Assembly: GCF_030851345.1 (NCBI RefSeq)
Contig: NZ_JALPNU010000005.1
Coordinates: 62,001 to 126,000 of the forward strand
DNA length: 64,000 bases
Direction of reading: 5' to 3'
Origin: Marinifilum sp. D714
GTDB taxonomy: Bacteria; Bacteroidota; Bacteroidia; Bacteroidales; Marinifilaceae
Below the pieces are notes generated by a model. The model was not told the origin of the DNA. It worked only from the letters and a program-made list of their open reading frames with translations, and did no database searches. Numbering within the stretch: position 1 is the stretch's first letter; every line of letters begins with the position of its first letter. A program made the translations under genes and the position numbers. Positions 16,164-26,162 of the stretch are shown piece by piece.

Positions 16164-17336
16164 CTATTTTAGCTCTCCGTTCAAATAGCTTACAGACCAT
16201 AAGGTTTTCCTATCTTCTTCGGTAGCAAGTTCTATTGATTTTGCTGCAGCTTGCTTTGCCTCTTCACTTCGACCTGCTTTATGGAGTAACTGAGCATAAA
16301 CATCGGTGTTAAAAAATTTGGTTTCTAACTCCACCGAACGTCTGATGATGGTGATCGCTTTGTTTAATAAATCTTCGCTTACCTTTTGTTGCGACATTAC
16401 AACACCCACAGCATGCATGTACAAAATCATCCAACTGTTCATTTCATATTCTAATGCATAATCAACTGAAGCAACCATATATTTTTGCCGATCACCCAAT
16501 TCTCTTAGTTTTCTCAGATCCATTCTTGCAAGAATTTTTCCACCCACGTAAGAGTCCAATTCTACTATTTCCTTTTCCTTTAAAGCCAGTTCTTCAGGTG
16601 TTCCTTTTCTTGACACTACAGTTAACTCATTCATCAGAACTGTTTCGATATACTGGTCTACAATTACTTGATCTACTACAGCATAAAATTCTTTTTTGTT
16701 TTTCAAAATAAAATGAAAAACAGGGCTAGAACTGGTCTCAGTCACTGATGTAATCAAATTATAATCATCTGCATTAATCAATTCCTCAGGTTTACATTGA
16801 TTAAAGATGTGTTCGGTAGCCTCTTTTGCATTAGCTCCTGCTTTTGATGCCTGTGCAAGATACTTTCGAAGGAAAGTTAAACTGCGTTCACCATCTTTAT
16901 AGCGTTGGGAAATTGCTCTCCAATTATTTGTTGAGTCCATAGCCAAAACTGCGGCATCCATTATTTTTTTTGCCTTTCCTCCTCCTACTACCCGATGTTG
17001 CATCCTACCCTTGGAATCCAACCACAAAAGAGTTGGATAAGCTTTTACCTGGTATTTTTCCTTTAAAATTTTCCCCTCGTCCGATTCCATATCCATTTTC
17101 AGGTTTATAAAGTGATCATTGTAAAAACGTCCAACCTCTTCTAAGGTGAAAATATCCTTGGCTAATCTTTTACAAGGGCCGCACCAAGTTGTGTAACAAT
17201 CCATGAAAACCATTTTGTTTTCCTGTTTTGCTTTTGTCAAAGCTTCGTCAAATGTTGTTTTTTCAAACTTGATTCCCTGGGAAAAAACACTACTCCCATA
17301 AAATAGAATTAGGACTGATATGAGTATCTGTTTCAT
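16164..17336 (-). CDS. Periplasmic thioredoxin-family protein, locus 3
   Basis: 390 residues with a signal peptide (MKQILISVLILFYGSSVFSQ) and a thioredoxin fold whose WCGPC sits at 51-55, exactly as in the locus-2 paralogue; YPTLLWLD is the cis-Pro region. The C-terminal two thirds are helical and may be TPR-like. N-terminal halves of the two paralogues match at roughly half of positions by eye; C-terminal halves are much less similar. A terminator hairpin separates it from the PKD-like gene upstream, so it may be partly independent. Likely role: reducing disulfides of imported substrate or of the uptake machinery. Confidence 0.88.
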   Translation of the reverse strand: MKQILISVLILFYGSSVFSQGIKFEKTTFDEALTKAKQENKMVFMDCYTTWCGPCKRLAKDIFTLEEVGRFYNDHFINLKMDMESDEGKILKEKYQVKAYPTLLWLDSKGRMQHRVVGGGKAKKIMDAAVLAMDSTNNWRAISQRYKDGERSLTFLRKYLAQASKAGANAKEATEHIFNQCKPEELINADDYNLITSVTETSSSPVFHFILKNKKEFYAVVDQVIVDQYIETVLMNELTVVSRKGTPEELALKEKEIVELDSYVGGKILARMDLRKLRELGDRQKYMVASVDYALEYEMNSWMILYMHAVGVVMSQQKVSEDLLNKAITIIRRSVELETKFFNTDVYAQLLHKAGRSEEAKQAAAKSIELATEEDRKTLWSVSYLNGELK

Positions 17337-17438
17337 ATGTTATTTCTTTAGTATTACGCAAGAGGCATAAAAACAAGGCAAACCTATTTTTAAAATACAT
17401 TTGCCCTGCCTATAAATTATTTAGTATCGTAACTGTGT

Positions 17439-17471
17439 AAAAAAGGCATAACATATAAATTATGCCTTTGG
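17439..17471 (-). terminator. Terminator after the PKD-like lipoprotein gene
   Basis: AAAGGCATAA pairs with TTATGCCTTT across an 8-nt loop on the minus strand, followed by Ts. A second weaker hairpin (GGCAAA/TTTGCC) lies 40-70 nt further downstream, before the thioredoxin gene. Confidence 0.75.
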
Positions 17472-17474
17472 TGT

Positions 17475-18950
17475 TTAAATAGAATTCTTATACACGATAT
17501 CAACTATTTTTCCACAAATGTTTTCATATGATTTAGTAACCTTACCTGTTCGATCTAAATAATATAAAGAAGCATTTTTATCGGAATTAGAGCTATCATA
17601 AATTCCAACTTCAAGCCTTTCCCCTTCAGAATCAAATCCATGCTTAAAGTATGATATATGTGATCCTGCCGGATATTCGTAAAACTTAACAGGCTTAGAT
17701 GTTACGTCATCGTAATTGTATCTGTAAATAACATTATCTTTTGTGAAAAACAGATATTTCTCTGTTTCAGAAGCTGAAAACAAGGTATTTTCATCAATCA
17801 ATTCCGGAGCTACAAATTCATTTTCAGAATCAAGATCATATACAAACATATATTTAGAAAGATCAAAGCCACAATTGCAAGCATATTCAGTCACGGATGC
17901 TCCTTTGCGAACATAAAATCTAGATTTAGCATTTGACCACATGCTTCCTCCCGGTTCCAACATCATGCATAACATTTTTCCCGGCATTTTTAATTCATGT
18001 CCTCCAGAGAAAAAACTTACACCGAATCCATAAGCACCAGAAGAGTACAATTGTCCTGTTTCTGCTCCATGCACAATATTTAAACCTGCCTTTCCAGTAA
18101 AAACCACATCTTCCTCAAAATCGGGTAAACTATAGTCAAAATAAGGTCTGTATTTATCACCCAACAGTAAATTCAGATAAAAATACTTGTTGTTAACCAG
18201 GGAATGGAAGCCTGAGCCATACGATTCCATGTATTGAAAATCGGCATTTTTCGGAATCTCACCAAAAAAACACACCGATGCCGGAAACAAATATTCAAAC
18301 GTACTGAAATCAAATATTGCTCCGTAATCGGGATATTGATCGGTGTAAATGTTTAAAAGCTCATCCCGATTGGCATAAAAATGGCACATTTGTTTTGGCT
18401 TTCCTGACAAATTTTTGCCTCCTGTTACAATTCCAAAAACATCTTCTACAATTTCCTCATTTTCTTTTATCAAACAAAGTTCAGAGTTATTTCCTTTTTG
18501 ATGTAAAATAAAAGTACCATAGCTATAGCTGTTTTTCACAGTCAAGAATGTTGATTCCTTAAAGACAATTCCGGTTCCTTTTGATGTAACCTCAAATACA
18601 CACATCATCTTTTTAATAGGTATATTGGTATCTGCTGTGAATTTTAAATCCTTATCCGTAGAGATATAAATCGTGTCATGCTTAATAACACTTACGTTTT
18701 TATCCAGATAGTAATCGACCAAATACCACTTGTAATCGTAGTCGTCTTTATTGAAATCGGAATTCCCTATAGTTATCTCAGGGGTAACCACAAGCTCCTC
18801 TTCAAATTGATAAATGCTATAGGCTTCCTCAATCCCTTTTATTTCCTGTACATAAGCTAAATTTTCATACTCATAATTTCCTTCATCCTTTAAGCAAGAA
18901 ACCATAAAGAACGAAGCAATAATTATAACGATATATATTTTATTCTTCAT
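17475..18950 (-). CDS. PKD-like family lipoprotein, locus 3
   Basis: 491 residues from the ATG at 18950, chosen because it gives MKNKIYIVIIIASFFMVSC (lipid Cys 19); an upstream in-frame Met adds seven residues. CLKDEGNYEYENL after the Cys is the usual opening of the Bacteroidota PKD-like family found beside SusCD and DUF4843 genes. N-terminal PKD-like beta domain (about 20-150), then a beta-rich region with repeated YMFVYD / YLFFTKDNVIYRYNYDD segments that may form a propeller. Probably a surface lipoprotein helping substrate capture. Confidence 0.82.
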   Translation of the reverse strand: MKNKIYIVIIIASFFMVSCLKDEGNYEYENLAYVQEIKGIEEAYSIYQFEEELVVTPEITIGNSDFNKDDYDYKWYLVDYYLDKNVSVIKHDTIYISTDKDLKFTADTNIPIKKMMCVFEVTSKGTGIVFKESTFLTVKNSYSYGTFILHQKGNNSELCLIKENEEIVEDVFGIVTGGKNLSGKPKQMCHFYANRDELLNIYTDQYPDYGAIFDFSTFEYLFPASVCFFGEIPKNADFQYMESYGSGFHSLVNNKYFYLNLLLGDKYRPYFDYSLPDFEEDVVFTGKAGLNIVHGAETGQLYSSGAYGFGVSFFSGGHELKMPGKMLCMMLEPGGSMWSNAKSRFYVRKGASVTEYACNCGFDLSKYMFVYDLDSENEFVAPELIDENTLFSASETEKYLFFTKDNVIYRYNYDDVTSKPVKFYEYPAGSHISYFKHGFDSEGERLEVGIYDSSNSDKNASLYYLDRTGKVTKSYENICGKIVDIVYKNSI

Positions 18951-19048
18951 TTGTTTATTTTTTAGTATCAAGTAATTCTTTACTCCTACAATAGTTTTAT
19001 ACTCACTATTGAAAGTTCCAACTCCAAAATATTGCAGATATTCCGAAA

Positions 19049-19747
19049 CTAGTTTGCTTCAAACAATATCCTGTTTCCATTCTCGTCATAGGTAGGATTT
19101 TCTTCAAACCAAATCCTGGTTCTTTTAGCATAAATCTGAAGTTCTGCACTACTTTCCGGAGCCCATTCTTCATTAGTTAATCCTGAGATTTCGATAAATT
19201 TCTTGCATTTTAACGGATGATAAACACCAGCATAAAGAGTCAAATTTTGCTTCGTCCAGAAATAAGGAGGTTCATTAAGATTATTCAAAATTTTAATCTT
19301 AAACTCCTGAACACCTTCTAACCCTTCTTTAAAATCTTCAGACTCTTTAAGTTTAAGCGCTAATTCTGCAACCCTATCTTTAAGAGCATCTGTTTTTAGG
19401 ACATTTACAACTAAATACGATGTAAATGTATTTTTATCAAACACATATTCCGGTTGCAATTTCTCAAAATCCACACCTTCTATAGCAGTGGTATTTGCTG
19501 TATCTATCTCTACTTGATAATGCCTATCGTAATCAGCACTTTGTCCTGTTAGAGTTAATCTAATCTCAACAGGATGGACCAATACATCATCCTTAAAAAA
19601 CATAAAGTTTACTGTAGTACTATCCCAGCTAGGCATATTTAATGCACTATATTCTGTATCGTATAATAATTTATCGTTCTTTTCACATCCAATAAGCTGA
19701 AGTAAAACAATTAAAAAGAACAAGTATTGTAATCTATATTTATTCAT
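19049..19747 (-). CDS. DUF4843-type lipoprotein, locus 3
   Basis: 232 residues, lipoprotein signal ending LQLIGC (Cys 21). A beta-sandwich pattern with NFMFFKDDVLVHPVEIRLTLTG and YQVEIDTANTTAIEGVDFE recalls DUF4843, which recurs between susD and PKD-like genes in Bacteroidota. The start lies 18 bp after the susD remnant. Function unknown; probably surface-exposed accessory protein. Confidence 0.78.
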   Translation of the reverse strand: MNKYRLQYLFFLIVLLQLIGCEKNDKLLYDTEYSALNMPSWDSTTVNFMFFKDDVLVHPVEIRLTLTGQSADYDRHYQVEIDTANTTAIEGVDFEKLQPEYVFDKNTFTSYLVVNVLKTDALKDRVAELALKLKESEDFKEGLEGVQEFKIKILNNLNEPPYFWTKQNLTLYAGVYHPLKCKKFIEISGLTNEEWAPESSAELQIYAKRTRIWFEENPTYDENGNRILFEAN

Positions 19748-19765
19748 GTCATGCGTGTTTAATTA

Positions 19766-21189
19766 TTACTTTCTTCCTCCAAATTGAATTTCATCTTTGG
19801 GAAGTGGAAAAATGTATTTTGCTTCATCCATTTCTTCTGTTAGCCCTGAAAAATTGGTCATCCTATCTAGGGCTAAACGTTTGTACATGAAAAATGTCTG
19901 TCCTTCACTCAAAAATTCACGATGGTACTCTGTTCTTATCATTTCTAATAATTCAGCACTATTCGCTACATTTTCCACAACCGGAGAAACGCGTTCAGAT
20001 TTTAATTTATTCAGGTATGTTAACGCTTCAGCGGTATTTGTTTCGGACAAACACTCTGCTGCAATTAGGTACATTTCTGATATTTTAATAAGGGGAACAT
20101 TAGGCTCTGAGTATTTTTCAGCTTCTTCAACTTTTTCAGGACGCTCAAACTTTCTTACAAAGTATCGATCAATCTCATAAACATCTTTCTTTTGGATTAA
20201 CCAGTATTTGAACCTAATATCATCTGTCGCAAACATTTTTTCTACAGGTGAACTAATAAATAGTTGGTCAGTTCCTTTAGGAGCAAGATAATAATCCGAA
20301 TTGTCTTTCAACTTATAAGTGTACAATGAAAAAATATGCTCGTTGTTAAAAGCGTAATCTTTGTTGTTAATAATGTTTCCAGGATTGATAAAAGAATAGT
20401 GTTCTAATCAATTACCTCCTTTGCATAGCTTAATGCCTTTTCTTTATCACCTACATACAATGCAACCCTTGCCATCAATGCTTTTATGGCATACAAATTC
20501 ATTCGGTTATGTCTGTCGATTAAAAATGGATTTGAAGAATTATTTTCTTCATCATCCAATAAAATTGGATCAATTCCCTCCAATAAAGCCATCGCCTTTG
20601 ATAAATCCTCATTGATGTGTGCAATTGTTTCCTTTGAAGTCAGCTGTCTGGACACCTCTTTAGAAAATGTAGTCACATAAGGAATCCCTACATAATCGGG
20701 ATTTGAAACATATGGCGCATTAAACATTCGAAGTAGGTCGAAATGAAGATAGGCTCTTAAACCCAATGATTCAGCATAAATCAAATTGTAATTATCATCT
20801 GTAAATGATTCTTTCGACATTTGTTCAATATGCCCGATTAAACTATTACAATTTGCGATCACGTTATACATACTTCCCCAGATTTGGTTAATACGTCCCT
20901 CTGGCAATTCTTTTGTATAATCAAATTTAGCGAGATTGGTAAGTGAAGGATTAAACCTCACATTATAGTTTTGAGCCAAAACATCAAGAGTTCCCATAGT
21001 TAAATTACCCCCATAAACTCCTCTTGCCGACATCAGACTATACACTCCTACAAGTGCATCTTTATAGCCAGCTTCTGATTCAAACATATCCTCTTCAATA
21101 ACCTCTGATTCAGGCTTAACATCTAACCAGTCGGAACAAGAAGTAAAAAGAAATAAAAAGCAGATTACTATATAAAATTTACTCATCAT
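19766..21189 (-). pseudogene. SusD/RagB lipoprotein gene interrupted by a one-base frameshift, locus 3
   Basis: Two ORFs in different frames together make one complete SusD of about 474 residues. The N-terminal part (21189-20404, 261 codons; lipobox FLFTSC) runs to ALSYAKEVID and then TAG. Shifting by one base after Asp gives LEHYSFINPGN...IFSLYTYKLKD, which continues into the C-terminal part (to 19766: LIKISEMYLIAAECLSE, FPLPKDEIQFGG). Restoring one T in the GATTAGAAC context at 20404-20406 (plus strand ctaatc to ctaaatc) repairs it. No other damage is seen, so it is a recent mutation, a phase-variable state or a sequence error. The susC next to it is intact. Confidence 0.85.
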
Positions 21190-21197
21190 GCTATAAA

Positions 21198-24100
21198 TTA
21201 AAAGTTAACTTTAAGTGAGAAACTGTATTTTCTTGCGAAAGGATAATAGATCCCTCGTTCTGTTTCAACAGATGACCATCGAAACACATCAGTAAGGTGT
21301 ACGCCCAATTTTACTCTGGACAGAGACAAGCTATTTGCAAAATGATCAGGCAACTGGTAGGATAAATTCACGTTGGTAAGGGTAAGCGAATTATCATCCT
21401 CAACAAATCGAGAACTTGCTCTAGTCACCTTCTTATTTGTAATGTTTTTATAAGGTGTATGATCTCCTGATCGAGCCCATCTTTGTTCAAGGGCACGTTT
21501 ATCGGCATTCTCATAAAATTTTGCATTTTCAACCCGATCGATAACTGTTTGGTTTAAAATTTGGCCTCCCAATCGGTAGTTAAAATTATAGTTCAAGCTA
21601 AATCCTTTGTAGTCGAAAGCTCCACCAAAAAAACCTTCAAATTTAGGTGCAGCTTCTCCAACCACCACCAAATCTTCCGGACTCCATACATTTGTTAAGC
21701 TCCCGTCTTTTTTTATGAAAATTTCTTCTCCTGTAGTAGGATCAATCCCCATTGACTTTACAGCATATATAGCATTCAACGACTGTCCTTCTTTAAACTG
21801 TAAAATGCTTTCTGTGGTTGTTCTATCATCAAGCGCTACATCATTGGTTCTATCATTATCATTATCCAATTCAATCTCTTTTCGCATATTCTCAATTACT
21901 TTATCGTTATATGCCTTTAGTGAGTTAGAGATTTTTTTAATGGTATTTTTGTTATGACGAAGATTTGCAAAAAAGCTCAACATCATTCCATTCTCTTTGT
22001 TTCGAATAGGGAATGCTTGCACGCGCAGCTCATATCCTTCATTATCCACATCGCCCATGTTTGCATTAAAACTTCTAAATCCTAATGATGGGGCAATGGA
22101 AATATTTGTTAACAAATCATGAGTGGTATTCAAATAATAATTTCCAACAACTTTAATCCGTTCATCCAATAATCCAAGCTCAACGCCCAGATTTCGACTT
22201 AATGTACTTTGCCATTTCAAATCCTCATTTCCTAAAGATTTTAATACAGCCCCTGTTAACAAACCATACCTTACTTCACTTAAATACTTGTATGTTGTAA
22301 TAGCCTGATAAGCATTAAAATTCTGATTTCCTGAGGTTCCCAAATTGGCTGTTAACTTCAACGACGATAAGAAGAACTTATCTTTCAAGAATTCCTCATT
22401 GTGTAAATTCCAACCAGTACCAAGCGACCAAAAAGGAGCTGTTTGCTGTAATTTTCCAAACTTTGAAGAGCCGTCAATACGACTTGAAGCATCAAACAAA
22501 TATCTGTTGTCGTAACTGTAGTTAAACGAAAGGAAAGAACCAGCCAATCTACTTTCCGACTCATAACCTGTAGGTTTAGAATTGGGACGAAATTGATTTG
22601 CAAAATTGATATGATTCAATTTATCATTCAAAAATCCAACGGCTGTATATCCCTCGTTAAAATCGTGATTACTTTGAATTTCACCACCAAGAACAGCATT
22701 GACTACATGATTGTTAAAATTCTTAAAATAGGAAAGAACCACATTTGCATCCAGATTCGTTGTTTTAGTATCTGAAATGGTATAGGAACCTCTTTGGAAA
22801 AAATCCTTTTCCTCAAAACCAATAAACTGAACAGATCCTGGCGAAACAAAAGATTCTGCATTCGCAAACTTTTTTGATATGGAAGCATTCCCTTTCAAAC
22901 GCAACTCCGAAGTAATTTTCCAATCTACAGATAAATTGTTTCTTACATCGATGTATTCGTTGCGATCAAAATTATCAAATTTTTCTGCTTCGTAAAGAGG
23001 GTTATATTGCTGAATGTGACTTCCTATTTCACCTTCACCAAGCTTAAATACCATGTTTCCCTCATCATCAGTTGGTCTATAATATGGATTTAAACGAACG
23101 TATTGATTAAAACTGCCATACGGACTATTTTTAGCCTTTACATAAGTAATATCAAGCTTGTTTTTGAATACAATGTTCTTTGTGTTGTATTGCAAATAAA
23201 TTCCGGTATTGTAACGATCTCTACCAGAACCCTTCATTACTCCAACGTTTTTGTTGTAACTCATTTCGAGTCCATATCGCATAAACTCATCCCCTCCTTC
23301 AAGGAAAAGTGAATGCATTTGTCCTACTGATGTTTGCAAGGGTTTTGCTAACCAATATGTATCTACACCCGATTTTACAGCCAACAATCTCTTGTTGTAA
23401 AGAGCATCCAACTCCATTTGGTTCGCCATTCCATTAAAATCACCATTCCATGTATCGTATACGCCTGCCAATTTTTCTGCTTCAAGCTTCTCCTTTGCAT
23501 TTAAAAGGTTGTAATCCGATAAGTCGGGCAAAGAAATGTCTATGCTTGAATTGTAAGTAACCTGCATTTTCCCGGCTAAAGGTTTCTTTGTTTCGATCAC
23601 AACAACTCCATTTGCCGCTCTCGATCCGTATATCGCTGTTGCCGAAGCATCTTTCAAGATTGTAATGCTCGCGATACGATTTTTGTCGATATCAAAAACT
23701 TTTTGGGCGCTTACCTCGAATCCATCTAAAATAAACGTAGGCATATTGGTATTTCCTTTTAGCTCTGTTTCTGATATTCCCGGAAAATTTGCCTGTCCCC
23801 TGATTTGAATGTTTGGCATGGAGTTAGGGTCGGACCCCATTAAATCATTCTCTACAATTTTAAAAGAGGCATCAAAACTTTGAATTGCAGTAAATACATC
23901 AACATTTCCAAGTTTTTCCAATTCTTCAGAACTTACAGCAACTGTTGTTCCCGTGAAACTTTCTTTGGCTTTATTAAAATAACCGGTAACAACCACTTCA
24001 GACATTACCTCCGTATCTGGCTCTAATTTTACTTTAAAATCAAGCTTGTCACCAACTTTAATCTCCTTTGTCTTGTAGCCAATAGAGGAGATAAGAATGA

Positions 24101-24629
24101 TCACTTTACCATTGTTTGGAATTTTGAGTTTAAATTCCCCGTCCAGGTTCGTACTCACGCCTATTGTTGTCTCTTTAACAACAACTGAAGCTCCTGGCAA
24201 AGGTTCCCCCTTTTCATCAGTTACCTTTCCTCTTAATTCTTTTTTCTCTTCTTGCTTTTGTTCTATTACTCGAGGTCTTTTGGTAATCAGAACGTAATCG
24301 TCAATAATCTCATATTTTAAAGAAGTCTGTTTGCACATTTCATCTAGTGCTTCTTTTAAACTTACTTGTGAAAAGTTAGCATTCACAGTTAATGACTCAT
24401 CTACCTCCTTTTCACTAAACATGAAATAGGTGCCTGTTTGTGCTTTTAATTCTTTAAAAACTTCTCTCACAGACATCTCTCCCGATTGAAGATTTACTTG
24501 CTGTCCAAGCATAACACTTGCTGAGAGTTGTAATGTACAGACCAGAACTAAGAATACACTTATTTTCATCACACGTACAATTTTTCGAATGGAAGGTGGT
24601 AAAACCCTCCAATTTCCAATGATTTTCAT
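21198..24629 (-). CDS. SusC/RagA TonB-dependent transporter with STN domain, locus 3
   Basis: A complete 1143-residue SusC, start at 24629. Signal region (to about 43), STN (about 46-115, QSGEMSVREVFKELKAQTG), regulatory-like beta domain (about 130-205, GKVTDEKGEPLPGASVVVKE), plug with SATAIYGSRAANGVVVIETKKP, barrel, and C-terminal FSLKVNF. The frameshifted susD starts 8 bp downstream. It probably forms the import and signalling receptor for the sigma/FecR pair upstream. Confidence 0.96.
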   Translation of the reverse strand: MKIIGNWRVLPPSIRKIVRVMKISVFLVLVCTLQLSASVMLGQQVNLQSGEMSVREVFKELKAQTGTYFMFSEKEVDESLTVNANFSQVSLKEALDEMCKQTSLKYEIIDDYVLITKRPRVIEQKQEEKKELRGKVTDEKGEPLPGASVVVKETTIGVSTNLDGEFKLKIPNNGKVIILISSIGYKTKEIKVGDKLDFKVKLEPDTEVMSEVVVTGYFNKAKESFTGTTVAVSSEELEKLGNVDVFTAIQSFDASFKIVENDLMGSDPNSMPNIQIRGQANFPGISETELKGNTNMPTFILDGFEVSAQKVFDIDKNRIASITILKDASATAIYGSRAANGVVVIETKKPLAGKMQVTYNSSIDISLPDLSDYNLLNAKEKLEAEKLAGVYDTWNGDFNGMANQMELDALYNKRLLAVKSGVDTYWLAKPLQTSVGQMHSLFLEGGDEFMRYGLEMSYNKNVGVMKGSGRDRYNTGIYLQYNTKNIVFKNKLDITYVKAKNSPYGSFNQYVRLNPYYRPTDDEGNMVFKLGEGEIGSHIQQYNPLYEAEKFDNFDRNEYIDVRNNLSVDWKITSELRLKGNASISKKFANAESFVSPGSVQFIGFEEKDFFQRGSYTISDTKTTNLDANVVLSYFKNFNNHVVNAVLGGEIQSNHDFNEGYTAVGFLNDKLNHINFANQFRPNSKPTGYESESRLAGSFLSFNYSYDNRYLFDASSRIDGSSKFGKLQQTAPFWSLGTGWNLHNEEFLKDKFFLSSLKLTANLGTSGNQNFNAYQAITTYKYLSEVRYGLLTGAVLKSLGNEDLKWQSTLSRNLGVELGLLDERIKVVGNYYLNTTHDLLTNISIAPSLGFRSFNANMGDVDNEGYELRVQAFPIRNKENGMMLSFFANLRHNKNTIKKISNSLKAYNDKVIENMRKEIELDNDNDRTNDVALDDRTTTESILQFKEGQSLNAIYAVKSMGIDPTTGEEIFIKKDGSLTNVWSPEDLVVVGEAAPKFEGFFGGAFDYKGFSLNYNFNYRLGGQILNQTVIDRVENAKFYENADKRALEQRWARSGDHTPYKNITNKKVTRASSRFVEDDNSLTLTNVNLSYQLPDHFANSLSLSRVKLGVHLTDVFRWSSVETERGIYYPFARKYSFSLKVNF

Positions 24630-24636
24630 AAATTTG
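24629..24636 (+). promoter_or_regulatory. Antisense -7 box (TAAATTTG) over the susC start, locus 3
   Basis: An exact TAnnTTTG match, overlapping the complemented start codon by one base as in the other three loci. Confidence 0.5.
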
Positions 24637-24641
24637 TATTG

Positions 24642-24721
24642 AGGTTATTAAATTTCCATTGCGCCAACAATGGAGTTAATTATCACTGAACGGGGAATAC
24701 GCCAATATTTCCCGTTTTTTC
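24642..24721 (+). ncRNA. Candidate cis-antisense RNA to the susC leader, locus 3
   Basis: Predicted about 80 nt. Hairpin 1 (24655-24674) pairs TCCATTG with CAATGGA around the loop CGCCAA. A 14-nt spacer contains ATTAT. Hairpin 2 (24689-24716) is an 11-bp stem, AACGGGGAATA with TATTTCCCGTT, around an identical CGCCAA loop, then a run of six Ts. On the complementary susC leader both loops would read UUGGCG, the hexaloop known from IncI/IncB-type plasmid antisense control. This is one of the two clearest members of the set. Confidence 0.7.
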
Positions 24722-24722
24722 T
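24689..24722 (+). terminator. Plus-strand terminator between fecR and susC, locus 3
   Basis: An 11-bp stem with one G-U pair and a 6-nt loop, followed by six Ts and CTTT. It ends about 30 bp from the fecR stop, in antisense orientation. Confidence 0.75.
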
Positions 24723-24750
24723 TTATCCGCCAAAGCGATATATCTTATAT

Positions 24751-25929
24751 TTATTCTCTTCCTACAACAACAAGCTTCCCTTTGATTGCAAAATCCACAT
24801 CGGCCACACGCTCAATTAAATTCAAAGCATATTCAAAAGAATTTTCCTTCTCAAATGCGCCTGTAAATCTGATGTGCTTAAACTTTTCCTCTGTGAAGAA
24901 AAATTTCACATCGTACCATCTACCCAATTGAGTCATAATGTACTCCAATTCCATATTTTCAAACTCATACACTCCATTCACCCATGAGGTATACAAGTGG
25001 GTATCCACTCCTTGAATCTCAATTTCATCTCTACCTCTATAGATTGTAGACTGGTAACCTGGTTGTAATAACTTCTTATTTCCTAGATTATTAACCTGAA
25101 CAGATCCTTCCACCAAAGTCGTAGCAATAAACTCCTGGTCATCATAGGCCGAAACATTAAAACTGGTTCCTAACACCTTCACCTTGGCATCGTGAGAGTT
25201 AACTACAAAAGGCGCTTGCTTGTTATGAGCCACTTCAAAATAAGCTTCTCCAGTGAGATAAACCTCTCTCCTACTACTTGAAAATTTTACTGGATATCGA
25301 AATTTTGTATCAGCATTTAACCACACCTTTGTTCCGTCTGAAAGCGTTAAAGAAAACTCGCCCCCTCTTGGCACATCAATTGCATTAAAAAGTAGCTTTT
25401 CACTCGAAGTTGTATTAGGGGTATAACTAATATTATTCAATGAATCTTTGGCAATCTGCGTTCCATCTTTTTCAGAAATCAACTGCTTCTCATTTTCTAC
25501 AAGCTTTATTCGAGAACCATCAGCCAAAGTTATTGTTGCACTTATATCACCTTGTTGAGCTAACTGTTCGAAATTATAATCTTTACTAAAGTCAATTTTA
25601 CTGCTATGCTGTTTGATTAAAATGGTGCTCACAATCGCAATAATGGCAACAGCAGCAGCATACGGAAGCCATATGTGCAGTTTTCTTGTTTTTATTTTGG
25701 ATTTGCTTAAGCTGGATTGAATCTGTTTCCATGCTTTTTCTTCATTCAATTGATTCAAAAAACCAATTGAACGACCATTTGCATACAAACGACGATAGTG
25801 ATTAAAAAGTGCTTTATTTTCTCTGCTTTCATTCAGGAAACTTTCTAACGCTTTCTTAGAATTCTCACACAACTCTCCTCGGGAATAATCACGAACCCAA
25901 TTGATAATATTTTCTTCCTTACTTTCCAT
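24751..25929 (-). CDS. FecR-family anti-sigma factor, locus 3
   Basis: 392 residues from the Met at 25929 (MESKEENIINWVRDYS), preferred over an in-frame Met 30 nt upstream because family members begin here. Cytoplasmic domain, membrane helix (about 87-105, WLPYAAAVAIIAIVSTILI), FecR domain (about 190-285, GGEFSLTLSDGTKVWLNADTK, EVYLTGEAYFEVAHNKQ), DUF4974 (about 325-392, LEYIMTQLGRWYDVKFFF). Intact. Confidence 0.94.
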   Translation of the reverse strand: MESKEENIINWVRDYSRGELCENSKKALESFLNESRENKALFNHYRRLYANGRSIGFLNQLNEEKAWKQIQSSLSKSKIKTRKLHIWLPYAAAVAIIAIVSTILIKQHSSKIDFSKDYNFEQLAQQGDISATITLADGSRIKLVENEKQLISEKDGTQIAKDSLNNISYTPNTTSSEKLLFNAIDVPRGGEFSLTLSDGTKVWLNADTKFRYPVKFSSSRREVYLTGEAYFEVAHNKQAPFVVNSHDAKVKVLGTSFNVSAYDDQEFIATTLVEGSVQVNNLGNKKLLQPGYQSTIYRGRDEIEIQGVDTHLYTSWVNGVYEFENMELEYIMTQLGRWYDVKFFFTEEKFKHIRFTGAFEKENSFEYALNLIERVADVDFAIKGKLVVVGRE

Positions 25930-26162
25930 TTCTTTTTGAACCGATCGATTTAATAACAAAATTGGTGTGCACTTTCATTAATGAGATTCAGGATTTCTAA
26001 AATGGGTGACAAATTTTTTCTTTTTTTTTACTCCCTTGTATATTATATCGGCAAGCATTTGTAAAACCAATAGAAGTAGACATAGAAAGACCATCCGTTA
26101 AAAGTTAACAGTGATACAAAGCAATGATCTCATGATCATCGCAAACAAAAAAATTGCCTGAA

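Noticed and set aside
20380-20430. Programmed ribosomal frameshift in susD
   Set aside because: No slippery heptamer or downstream structure is evident; a single-base deletion explains the split more simply.
24629-24636. Treating the TAnnTTTG at susC starts purely as a sense start-codon context (CAAANNTATG)
   Set aside because: Not fully excluded, but the shared downstream hairpins and antisense terminators in all four loci make a promoter the better explanation.
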